Shown: piece by piece, positions 44,379-51,297 of the stretch
How the letters are laid out: each line of letters opens with the position of its first letter
How positions within the stretch are numbered: the first letter of the stretch is position 1
From: an uncultured Caryophanales bacterium
Lineage (GTDB): Bacteria; Bacillota_I; Bacilli_A; RF39; UBA660
Direction of reading: 5' to 3'
NCBI GenBank assembly: GCA_947302515.1
Contig: CAMYVT010000002.1
Coordinates: 26,145-90,144, forward strand
Length of the DNA: 64,000 nucleotides
The notes under the pieces: generated by a model
What the model was told of the DNA's origin: nothing
The model's input: the letters and a program-made list of their open reading frames with translations, nothing else
Database searches by the model: none
Program-made: the position numbers and the translations under genes

Positions 44379-44969
44379 CTATTTAATATCAACATTCTTA
44401 TTACTTTTTGATATATACCAAAAGAATAATGAGCCAATAAAATTACCAATAATAGCAAGTAGTAAAGAATCATCAAATCCTCTAGCAACACCCAAAGTAA
44501 CTACATTAGCAATACAGTGCTGAAAACCACAAAATATAAATAGTGGTATTCCAAATATAATACCCAATGGAGTTTTTTCACGATACATCTTAACAGCAAT
44601 ATACATAATAACACCACATAAGAATGCTCTAATAAGAAAAGCTAAAGAAAAATCCCACGTTTTAACCTTTTCTACAGCAACACTTATTAAACTTTCATCA
44701 GCAATACTATACATTAGACCAAATAAATATCCCGCAATTAAATTAACAACTAGAATAATCATTAAATCACCAAAAGGTATTTTATCTTCAATTAAAAATC
44801 CACATTTACCAGTAAATAAATTCTGACCTAAATAACAAACTCCAAGCAATCCAAAAGCAAATATTACTGGGCCAATAGGATTACCCAATTTAAGAAGTGC
44901 ATAATTACCTAATGATATTAAAAAGGCAGCACCAATACTTTTTAAAATTAATTCCTTCATTTTATTCAT
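44379..44969 (-). CDS. Formate/nitrite transporter (FNT) family channel
   Basis: The 196-residue membrane protein has six predicted helices and the FNT segment IFCGFQHCIANVVTLG, which matches the GFxHSIANM motif containing the central pore His. FNT channels (FocA, NirC, lactate forms) pass small monovalent anions. It is shorter than the usual 250-280 residues. Formate is a reasonable substrate because fhs is in the same region, but nitrite or hydrosulfide are possible. The ATG at 44969 is preferred; the extra 75 bases upstream code for a Phe/Cys-rich stretch without a ribosome binding site. Confidence 0.82.
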   Translation of the reverse strand: MNKMKELILKSIGAAFLISLGNYALLKLGNPIGPVIFAFGLLGVCYLGQNLFTGKCGFLIEDKIPFGDLMIILVVNLIAGYLFGLMYSIADESLISVAVEKVKTWDFSLAFLIRAFLCGVIMYIAVKMYREKTPLGIIFGIPLFIFCGFQHCIANVVTLGVARGFDDSLLLAIIGNFIGSLFFWYISKSNKNVDIK

Positions 44970-45025
44970 ACAACCACCACCAAATAGAAGTATATCACAA
45001 AAAAACACATAAAAAACAACAAAAC

Positions 45026-45050
45026 AAAAAGATTGTAATAACAATCTTTT
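45026..45050 (-). terminator. Terminator downstream of the second WXG100 locus
   Basis: AAAGATTGT, loop TATT and ACAATCTTT followed by TTGTTTT on the minus strand. Confidence 0.7.
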
Positions 45051-45106
45051 ATATCAAATTTTTATCAAAATAATTATTTTTAATTACTAAAAATCTCCAA
45101 CAGAAC

Positions 45107-45619
45107 TTACTTGTATTCGCTAGTACTAATAGCAGTTCCTCCAGTCGACTCATCAGTTATTGAAGATGTAGATCCACTAGAATTAGGATCATATTCTTCT
45201 GAATTAGCAGCATTTAAAGCCGCTGCCATTTCTTGAGCTTCATTAACAATAACTGTAGGCATTCCAACCACACTTAGCACACCACCTGGTGTTGCACTAG
45301 CAGCTCCAATAGCTAAAGCTGAAGTTAAACCAAGTCCTTCAATAGTAAATTCTTCAGCAGATTGGTACTCACTACTAATATTTGAAAGAGCAGCCATAAA
45401 TTCACCATGTTTCTCTTGAAACTGTGTTAGCAAATCAGAAACGACATTAAGTTGATTATAAAACTCAGTTGGTCCAGCACCATCAGACTTCCAATGACTT
45501 TCTATCAAACTTTTTTTCTCTATTAATTTAGGTATAAGCGCACTAACAGTATTAAAGCAACCAACTATATCTGCACAAGCTTGATCTAATTCACTAGTAT
45601 TAACATAAGTATCAGCCAT
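45107..45619 (-). CDS. WXG100-like protein with Ala-rich C-terminal extension
   Basis: The 170-residue product begins with a helical hairpin of about 95 residues with the turn SHWKSDGAGPTEF, a WXG-type turn. A hydrophobic Ala/Gly-rich segment follows (LGLTSALAIGAASATPGGVL) and then a Ser/Thr/Glu-rich tail. There is no signal peptide. It is the last gene of the locus, 3 bases after the 95-residue gene, so it is co-translated with it. The hydrophobic stretch may insert in a membrane; a role as a type VII substrate or partner is inferred. Confidence 0.65.
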   Translation of the reverse strand: MADTYVNTSELDQACADIVGCFNTVSALIPKLIEKKSLIESHWKSDGAGPTEFYNQLNVVSDLLTQFQEKHGEFMAALSNISSEYQSAEEFTIEGLGLTSALAIGAASATPGGVLSVVGMPTVIVNEAQEMAAALNAANSEEYDPNSSGSTSSITDESTGGTAISTSEYK

Positions 45620-45622
45620 ATA

Positions 45623-45910
45623 CTACAAAACCACCTTTCTCGCAAAACCTTCAATAGTGGTGTCATATCCTTCTGCCATTTTTGCAGCATAATCTGAAAG
45701 TAACTGTAATTGTACAAATATTTCTCTAGCATCAGCAACAAAAGAAGAATAATTTGCAATATAGCTTTCACCTTGTAAATCCTGCCATGAATCAGATATT
45801 GAAGTAGCTCTATTATCAAGTTTATCTAGCATTTCACCAGCAGATACAGTAGCATCTCTTATAGCAGATGCATAAGTAGATACAATGTCCGTCCATATTT
45901 CATAACCCAC
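45623..45910 (-). CDS. WXG100-like small helical protein
   Basis: The 95-residue product (starting with a GTG codon) has two helices and the turn DSWQDLQGESYIANY, a longer W-x4-G variant of the WXG turn. There is no signal peptide. AAGGATGTG precedes the start. A terminator separates it from the preceding WXG-like gene, so it heads its own short unit together with 45107-45619, or depends on read-through. Confidence 0.6.
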   Translation of the reverse strand: MGYEIWTDIVSTYASAIRDATVSAGEMLDKLDNRATSISDSWQDLQGESYIANYSSFVADAREIFVQLQLLSDYAAKMAEGYDTTIEGFARKVVL

Positions 45911-45934
45911 ACTATCACATCCTTTTTGAAATCT

Positions 45935-45964
45935 AAAAATTGCACATAAATTATGTGCATTTTA
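45935..45964 (-). terminator. Terminator inside the second WXG100 locus
   Basis: TGCACATAA, TT loop and TTATGTGCA followed by ATTTTTA on the minus strand, directly after the 113-residue gene. Confidence 0.75.
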
Positions 45965-45965
45965 T

Positions 45966-46307
45966 TTATTGTACTTGTGGAGTATTTACATTTTCAGAAT
46001 ATTTATTAATAGTATCCTGAATAATACCTTTTTGTTCTCTATATGCAGTAGAAATCTTTTTCATTTTTTCCAAATGATCGTTAATTTCATTTGCAGTAGT
46101 ATCAAAAGTAGATTTATCTACATTAACAATATTAGCAGCAACAGCAGCACCGATATCTGTTCCTTCTCCACCAAAAGCAGTTTTAAGTCTATCTCCTGCT
46201 TTTATTGCATTTTCCATAGCAATTTGCATATCTTGTATAGCTCCTGGAATAGCAGCTATTGCACTATCAAAATCATCTAAGTTTACTTTTGTACTTTGAT
46301 CTGACAT
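45966..46307 (-). CDS. WXG100-like helical protein without the Trp turn
   Basis: The 113-residue protein has the size, helical pattern and absence of signal peptide of its neighbours, but its turn reads AFGGEGTDIGAAV, with Gly in place of Trp. The C-terminal helix is Lys/Glu-rich (INDHLEKMKKISTAYREQKG). It is the second gene of the unit that starts with 46323-46631 (15-base gap) and ends in a terminator. A heterodimer with that partner is a reasonable inference. Confidence 0.55.
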   Translation of the reverse strand: MSDQSTKVNLDDFDSAIAAIPGAIQDMQIAMENAIKAGDRLKTAFGGEGTDIGAAVAANIVNVDKSTFDTTANEINDHLEKMKKISTAYREQKGIIQDTINKYSENVNTPQVQ

Positions 46308-46322
46308 ATTATCACTCCTTTA

Positions 46323-46631
46323 TTAATATAATTGATGTATTTGACTTTGAACAACTGATTGAGCATCAGCAGCAGCTTGAGAAACAGCTTCAGTCAATCC
46401 TCTATTCTTTTCCATATCTTCAGCATTTTTTTCTAATTCAGCTTTTGCTTTTTTAACAATTTCAATCCATTCATCTCCAGCACCATCTCTCCAAGAATCA
46501 GTTACACTGTTCATAAGATTTGTTAGTTTGTTCATTGCTTCTCGATATTGGGTACAAGCTTTAATATATTCAGTTTTAGCAGCCATTGCTTCAGCTCTAT
46601 CATGAATATAATCTCCTCTTCCACCTGACAT
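46323..46631 (-). CDS. WXG100-like small helical protein
   Basis: The 102-residue product starts MSGGRGDYIHDRAEAM and has two charged helices around the turn DSWRDGAGDEWIEIV (a W-x-x-G turn with a second Trp). There is no signal peptide. It lies behind the best promoter of the locus and GGGAG. It resembles 10603-10914 in its start and layout. A type VII secretion role is inferred from the family shape. Confidence 0.68.
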   Translation of the reverse strand: MSGGRGDYIHDRAEAMAAKTEYIKACTQYREAMNKLTNLMNSVTDSWRDGAGDEWIEIVKKAKAELEKNAEDMEKNRGLTEAVSQAAADAQSVVQSQIHQLY

Positions 46632-46654
46632 TCACATCTCTCCCTTCTATATTA

Positions 46655-46682
46655 ATTATAACATTAGAAAATGTCACGTCAA
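46655..46682 (-). promoter_or_regulatory. Promoter of the second WXG100 unit
   Basis: On the minus strand TTGACG (46682-46677), a 16-base spacer and TATAAT (46660-46655) preceded by TGT (extended -10). Confidence 0.75.
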
Positions 46683-46714
46683 AAACTATAACACTATTTT
46701 ACTATTTCTTTACA

Positions 46715-48988
46715 CTAAAATTCTTCTAATACTTCTTTATTCGTAAATACTAAATCACTACTTGTAGCAACTTCGTCTTCATCATCAAAATCAGAATTAT
46801 CATATTCAAAAGATTCTAAACTATCAATATTTTCTTCTCCATCATCATCTTCATCAATATAGGCATCCATATGTATACCATTATATAATTCGTCGTCAGA
46901 ATCAGGATCATAATTTTCCATTAAATTAAACAAATTATATTCATCAACAATATTTATACCATCAATAATCATAGTAACAAACAACAAATAATTATTAATA
47001 TTACCCTTATCATCAAATATAGTATATCCATATTTATCAACAATAGCTTCTTCAAAAGCAAAGTTTTCATTTAATTCATTATTAATAATACTCTTACGAT
47101 TATTTAATAATGATGATGGAACTCTAAAGTTTGATGTTGTAAATTTTTCAATATTTTCCTTACTAAATCCTACTTTCTTCATTAATTTAGTAATAATATC
47201 TTGATAATTTGTATCAAGAGCAAACCAATCATCAGGAGTAAATTTAATAGTACTATTTTTTCTATTTAAAGTATAGCCTGCTGTTGCGGCAACACTTCCA
47301 GCTAAAACTGCTGTTGCAGCACCAACAGTCGCATTTGTTGAACTAGTTGCAGCATGAACAATAGTAGGAATAACTCCATGAGCATATTTAGATTTACCAT
47401 TTTCAATGATATCAGCAAGATTTCTTTCTTCTAAGATAGATTTTAAAGAACTAGTCATACTATTACCACTAACAGTATTACCATCTTCCTCCGTTATCTT
47501 ATTAATAATATCATCTCCAATAGGTTTAGCTGTAGGATCTGGAGTTGGCTCTGGAACAGGATTAGCAGTTGGTTGTGGAACAGGTTCAACTGTAGGCTGT
47601 GGATTAGGATTAGATGTTGGTTGTGGACCTGGCTCTGGTTGTGGGCTTGGATTAGTTTTTATCTCTTCTCCTGCATATCCATAAGGAACATTATCCTTAG
47701 AAATACAAGAAATAATATTCTTAATTCTTTGATTATATTCAGCTTCAGTGATATTTCCTGCAGAAAATTCAGAATAAGCAAGTTTAAATGCAGCAATAGC
47801 ATTATTGTAAGTTTCCTGTCTAATATTACCATTTTGTAAACTAGTAAACGCATAATTAAATCCAGTAATAGTCTGATTATATGTTCCAGCATCTATTAAA
47901 TCGTTTTTCAAACTATTAGATACTTGATTTATAGTACTTACAGTATTATCTAATGTTTCATTATCAATCTTTCCTTCTTTTAATAAGTCAAGATTTCCAT
48001 CTAATACTGAAACTGTTTTACTATAATCATAGTTTTCTATCTTACCATCTTCTACATTATCCATAATAGAATCCATAGCATCAAAAAGATCTTCACATTC
48101 AGATTCATTTATAGTTCCATCTGCAGTATGTTGGATAGTATCATTAATTAAATCAAGACTCTTATTATATTGAGATTCTGTTATTAAGCCTTTTTCAATT
48201 AATGTTTCTGCGTGATCAATTGAAGTAATAATTTTATTATAAACAGCTTCTGTTATTTTATTAGATTCTAACAAATTCATAGCATGGTCAACTGTATCAA
48301 AAGTCCTAGCCAAAGTAGAATCTGTAATTCTTTTACTTTCTCTCAATGAAGCACCATGCTCTAAAGTATTAATTGTATGCCAATATGATTGATCACTCAT
48401 CCTTTTACTTTCTAATAAATCCATAGCATGTTCTGTAGCATTAATAGCTTTTGTAAGAGTATTATCAGATATTGAATGAGAAGTATTTAAATCCTCAACA
48501 TGATCAAGAAAAGCAACAGTACTTGCATAAGATTCATTACTCATAGTATTACTTTGTTCTAACAAATCAGCATGATTTCTAGCATTAGTCATTCTAGTTA
48601 AATTATCATCAGAAATACTGTTCCCTGTAGAAATACCAGTTTTTGGAGAAAAAGAATTATAGCCACCATAATTAGCAGGACCTACTCCGCCTCCTCCGCC
48701 ATTACCATCCAATGCTTTTGAATCAACTTGGGAAGAAGGAGTAATACCTTCAAGTTCTTCAAGAACTGCCATATATTCATTTACAACACCTGCGTTGTTT
48801 TTTCCTTTTGAAGCAAGTTCTCCAGCATAAGTCTTTAAATTTGAAAAATAATCAGACCCACCAAAAGTGCTAGCTCCCTCTGGAACAGTAAAATTACCGA
48901 AAGTAGTATCTAAATCACCACTAATTGAATTAACAGCTTCTGCAGAACCTGAAAGAATACCAAAATCACTAACTTTAGAATATGCCAT
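46715..48988 (-). CDS. 757-residue membrane protein with 24-residue tandem repeats
   Basis: The product begins with a WXG-like helical module of about 95 residues (turn STFGGSDYFSNL, no Trp), then a Gly linker. Residues 125-412 are twelve tandem repeats of exactly 24 residues plus a 21-residue partial one, e.g. ISDNTLTKAINATEHAMDLL. A Pro/Thr-rich stalk follows (QPTVEPVPQPTANPVPEPT), a hydrophobic span near residue 563 (AAVLAGSVAATAG-like) and an acidic C-terminal region. No signal peptide is present. I do not recognise the family. It lies just upstream of WXG100 genes on the same strand, so a type VII link is inferred. Its translation start has an unusual hairpin (separate entry). Confidence 0.7.
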   Translation of the reverse strand: MAYSKVSDFGILSGSAEAVNSISGDLDTTFGNFTVPEGASTFGGSDYFSNLKTYAGELASKGKNNAGVVNEYMAVLEELEGITPSSQVDSKALDGNGGGGGVGPANYGGYNSFSPKTGISTGNSISDDNLTRMTNARNHADLLEQSNTMSNESYASTVAFLDHVEDLNTSHSISDNTLTKAINATEHAMDLLESKRMSDQSYWHTINTLEHGASLRESKRITDSTLARTFDTVDHAMNLLESNKITEAVYNKIITSIDHAETLIEKGLITESQYNKSLDLINDTIQHTADGTINESECEDLFDAMDSIMDNVEDGKIENYDYSKTVSVLDGNLDLLKEGKIDNETLDNTVSTINQVSNSLKNDLIDAGTYNQTITGFNYAFTSLQNGNIRQETYNNAIAAFKLAYSEFSAGNITEAEYNQRIKNIISCISKDNVPYGYAGEEIKTNPSPQPEPGPQPTSNPNPQPTVEPVPQPTANPVPEPTPDPTAKPIGDDIINKITEEDGNTVSGNSMTSSLKSILEERNLADIIENGKSKYAHGVIPTIVHAATSSTNATVGAATAVLAGSVAATAGYTLNRKNSTIKFTPDDWFALDTNYQDIITKLMKKVGFSKENIEKFTTSNFRVPSSLLNNRKSIINNELNENFAFEEAIVDKYGYTIFDDKGNINNYLLFVTMIIDGINIVDEYNLFNLMENYDPDSDDELYNGIHMDAYIDEDDDGEENIDSLESFEYDNSDFDDEDEVATSSDLVFTNKEVLEEF
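47690..48616 (-). repeat. Thirteen tandem 72-base (24-residue) coding repeats, last one shortened
   Basis: Each unit begins with I or M and S/T/D/N, has Tyr or Leu at position 6, and hydrophobic residues near positions 10, 13 and 19; most end in a polar pair such as KR, GK or GN. The period is kept at exactly 24 residues with no insertions across twelve units, though the DNA is diverged. Units such as GKITEAEYNQ-like resemble SHOCT-type short helices. Confidence 0.85.
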
Positions 48989-49023
48989 AGCAATCGTCGA
49001 TTAGACCAAATCGACTACACCTC
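48989..49023 (-). promoter_or_regulatory. Hairpin between ribosome binding site and start codon
   Basis: On the minus strand GAGGTG (49023-49018) is followed by the hairpin GTCGATT, loop TGGTCT, AATCGAC (49015-48996) and, seven bases later, the ATG. The linear gap is 29 bases; the folded hairpin would bring the site close to the start. An in-frame TAA lies within the hairpin, so no earlier start is possible, and no other ribosome binding site is seen. The stretch 49024-49164 upstream holds only the presumed promoter area. Confidence 0.6.
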
Positions 49024-49164
49024 TTTTCTACTACAAGAAGAAGTCTAACCCTTCCTATTCTCAATATTATATAATAACCTACTCTACATTACATTTTATT
49101 ATAAAAACAGCCCAAAAAACAACACAATAATTTAAAAAAAATAAGAAAATAACATTTTTTTACA

Positions 49165-49191
49165 CAAAAAAACTAACTATTTCTAGTTAGT
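49165..49191 (-). terminator. Terminator of ssrA
   Basis: ACTAACTA, loop GAAA and TAGTTAGT followed by a 7-T run on the minus strand, 11 bases past the tmRNA 3' end. Confidence 0.85.
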
Positions 49192-49201
49192 AATAACACA
49201 A

Positions 49202-49583
49202 TGGTGGAGCTGAGGAGAATTGAACTCCTGTCCAAAAATAGAGCTACATAAACCTCTACAAGCTTAGTTAACTAATTATATTCGCATAATAATCAAGTAG
49301 TTAACGACCAAATTACTATACTAGTCTTAAAATTCTTTCTATCCCCTAGACAAAGGATAGCTATAACCTATAAAAATGATCCTCTAAAGTAATTCTAGGT
49401 TAAACTACTAAAGAAGAGCTAGCCTTATTAATTATATTAGGCAAAAGCAACAGCTTGGCGAGTACCAAACATATTTGCTATAGCATTTTTTAATTTTGTT
49501 GCATTTATTTTTTTTTGACTCTTACGAAGTCACCCGACTTGCCATCTATGCTCTACTATTCCCGTCGAAACCAAATCAGCCCC
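49202..49583 (-). ncRNA. ssrA: tmRNA
   Basis: The 382-base RNA begins GGGGCTGATTTGGTTTCGAC and ends GAATTCTCCTCAGCTCCACCA in the genomic minus strand (CCA encoded). The two ends pair as a tRNA-like acceptor stem, and the TTCAATTC of the T loop is present. Inside are the tag reading frame (49502-49437) and AT-rich pseudoknot regions. tmRNA with SmpB frees stalled ribosomes and tags the nascent chain. smpB is the next gene upstream on the same strand. Confidence 0.96.
49437..49502 (-). other. tmRNA tag reading frame
   Basis: The resume codon is GCA at 49502-49500; the 21-residue tag starts ATKLKNAIAN, ends with MFGTRQAVAFA and stops at TAA. The AVAFA end differs from the common ALAA and recalls Mollicutes tags ending in AFA. 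Confidence 0.8.
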
Positions 49584-49593
49584 ATGTGTAAGA

Positions 49594-49602
49594 ATTATAC
49601 CA
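49594..49602 (-). promoter_or_regulatory. Extended -10 promoter of ssrA
   Basis: The minus strand reads TGGTATAAT, 10 bases before the first G of tmRNA; the -35 is weak. Confidence 0.65.
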
Positions 49603-49629
49603 TAAAATAAGCATTTTGAAAAGATAAAC

Positions 49630-49659
49630 AAAAAAAGATATTAGCATTAATATCTTTTT
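49630..49659 (-). terminator. Terminator of smpB
   Basis: AAAGATATTA, loop ATGC and TAATATCTTT with a 7-T run on the minus strand; the first arm is in the last codons of smpB. Confidence 0.75.
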
Positions 49660-50084
49660 AAATTTTTTTGAACATCTCTTTTAATATCTCTTTCTTTCAT
49701 CGTTTCTCTTTTATCAAATGTTTTTTTACCACGACATACTCCTAATAATACCTTCAATATATTATTTTTAAAATACAACTTCAAAGGTACAAGAGTAAGT
49801 CCTTGAAGATCAATTGCTTGTTCAATCTTTTTAATTTCCTTTTTATGTAATAATAATTTTCTACTTCTTGTTTCATCATGATTAAAGATATTACCTTCTT
49901 TATATTGACCAATGTACATATTTAATAGAAAAACCTCATGATTACGCACTATACCATAAGAATCTTTAATATTACAATGACCATTTCGAACAGATTTTAT
50001 TTCTGTTCCAGTTAAAACAATACCAGCCTCATATTCTTCTTCAACAAAGTAATCAAATTTTGCTCTTCTATTAATTATTTCCAT
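49647..50084 (-). CDS. smpB: tmRNA-binding protein SmpB
   Basis: The 145-residue product has the SmpB core EAGIVLTGTEIKSVRNGHCN, IKDSYGIVRNHEVFLLNMYI, and a basic C-terminal tail (KRETMKERDIKRDVQKNL) that enters the ribosomal mRNA channel. It brings tmRNA to stalled ribosomes. It lies 4 bases after the capA-like gene and directly upstream of ssrA. Confidence 0.97.
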   Translation of the reverse strand: MEIINRRAKFDYFVEEEYEAGIVLTGTEIKSVRNGHCNIKDSYGIVRNHEVFLLNMYIGQYKEGNIFNHDETRSRKLLLHKKEIKKIEQAIDLQGLTLVPLKLYFKNNILKVLLGVCRGKKTFDKRETMKERDIKRDVQKNLKRY

Positions 50085-50088
50085 ATTA

Positions 50089-51297
50089 TCACTCCCAAGT
50101 AAGGCCCCATGTTAAATTAGGATAACATTCATTTACAACACCTTTATATTTTTCATATAAACTATTATGATTTGGTAATTCACTATCAGTTAATGTAGGA
50201 TAAGGCTTTACTCTAAAATTAGAACTATATCCTCCTCTACTATTTGTAACTGTATAAATAAGTTCAGCTTTTGGGTCAACAACAGAATTAATTATTTTTC
50301 CATCCTGACCAACATGTTTCTTTAATGTAACTTCCATAGCTAGACCCGTAAAATTATCAACATCCATTTGATCACTAATAAAGTTACCTAAAGAATAAAT
50401 CACAAAAGTCTTATTATTATTAATATATTCTACAGTTTGCACAACATGTGGGTGAGCACCAATTATTAAATCTACTCCCAATCCTGATAATTGTGAAGCT
50501 ATTTCATCTTGTTTATAATCTGTTTTCCAAGAATATTCTGTACCCCAATGCATTGCTACAATAACAAAATCAACTTTATCACGTACTTTTTGAATATCAG
50601 CAGTAGCTTTTTCAGGACTATATTCATTATTAAGATAATCTTTTCCAGGAGGAGTATTTAATCCATTATTCCATATTGTATAAGAAATAAATGCATATTT
50701 TATATGATTTACTTCATAAATCTTACTAATACCTTGATTTCTATCTTCTTCACTAGACCATTGGCCAGAAACTGCTACTTCAGGATGTTTTTTCCAATAT
50801 TCAACAGATTTCAACACGCCTGCTTCTCTCTTATCCATAGTATGATTTGTTGCTAAAGAAGCCATGTTAAATCCTGCATCAATAAATGCATCTCCAACCT
50901 CTTGTGGTGAATTAAACATTGGATAACTTGATAATCCCAATTCAGTTCCACCTAAAATAGTTTCTTGATTATAATATGCTAAATCATACTTTGAAGAAAT
51001 AGGTTTAATATATTGAAGCATTGGCTTAAAATCATAGCTTCCATCCGCTTGTCTTGCATCATTATAAACACCAGAATGGATTAATGCATCTCCTACCATA
51101 AATATCTTAGCTTCATAATCAACATCTTCTTTTTGAACAACTATTTTTTTATTAATAGTTTTAGATTCTTTTTTATTATTAGTAAGCATTTCTTTATTAA
51201 AGAAAATGTATGCTCCAATTCCCCAAACTAAAAGCAAAAGAATAACAATAAGAATAATTAATGGTTTAAATTTTACTTTTTTCTTAATTTTAGCCAT
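50089..51297 (-). CDS. CapA/PgsA-type capsule-synthesis-like metallophosphatase protein
   Basis: The 402-residue product has an N-terminal membrane helix (about residues 11-31) and a PGA_cap domain: AKIFMVGDALIHSGVYNDAR, LAYYNQETILGG, NMASLATNHTMDK, VIVAMHWGTEYSWKTDYKQD and LIIGAHPHVVQTVEY. These His/Asn/Asp residues are the metal site of calcineurin-like phosphoesterases. CapA is needed for poly-gamma-glutamate capsule in some Bacilli, but many orphan copies exist; no capB/capC is here, so the role is uncertain. Its start overlaps the rnr stop by 1 base. Confidence 0.88.
   Translation of the reverse strand: MAKIKKKVKFKPLIILIVILLLLVWGIGAYIFFNKEMLTNNKKESKTINKKIVVQKEDVDYEAKIFMVGDALIHSGVYNDARQADGSYDFKPMLQYIKPISSKYDLAYYNQETILGGTELGLSSYPMFNSPQEVGDAFIDAGFNMASLATNHTMDKREAGVLKSVEYWKKHPEVAVSGQWSSEEDRNQGISKIYEVNHIKYAFISYTIWNNGLNTPPGKDYLNNEYSPEKATADIQKVRDKVDFVIVAMHWGTEYSWKTDYKQDEIASQLSGLGVDLIIGAHPHVVQTVEYINNNKTFVIYSLGNFISDQMDVDNFTGLAMEVTLKKHVGQDGKIINSVVDPKAELIYTVTNSRGGYSSNFRVKPYPTLTDSELPNHNSLYEKYKGVVNECYPNLTWGLTWE

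Noticed and set aside
47406..47684. Gly/Val-rich plus-strand frame
   Set aside because: It is the antisense shadow of the Pro/Thr stalk of the 757-residue protein.
47690..48616. CRISPR array
   Set aside because: The 72-base units are diverged coding repeats in one long frame with no identical repeats or unique spacers.
49202..49233. A tRNA gene
   Set aside because: The T-loop and CCA end belong to the tmRNA, whose partner end lies near 49583.
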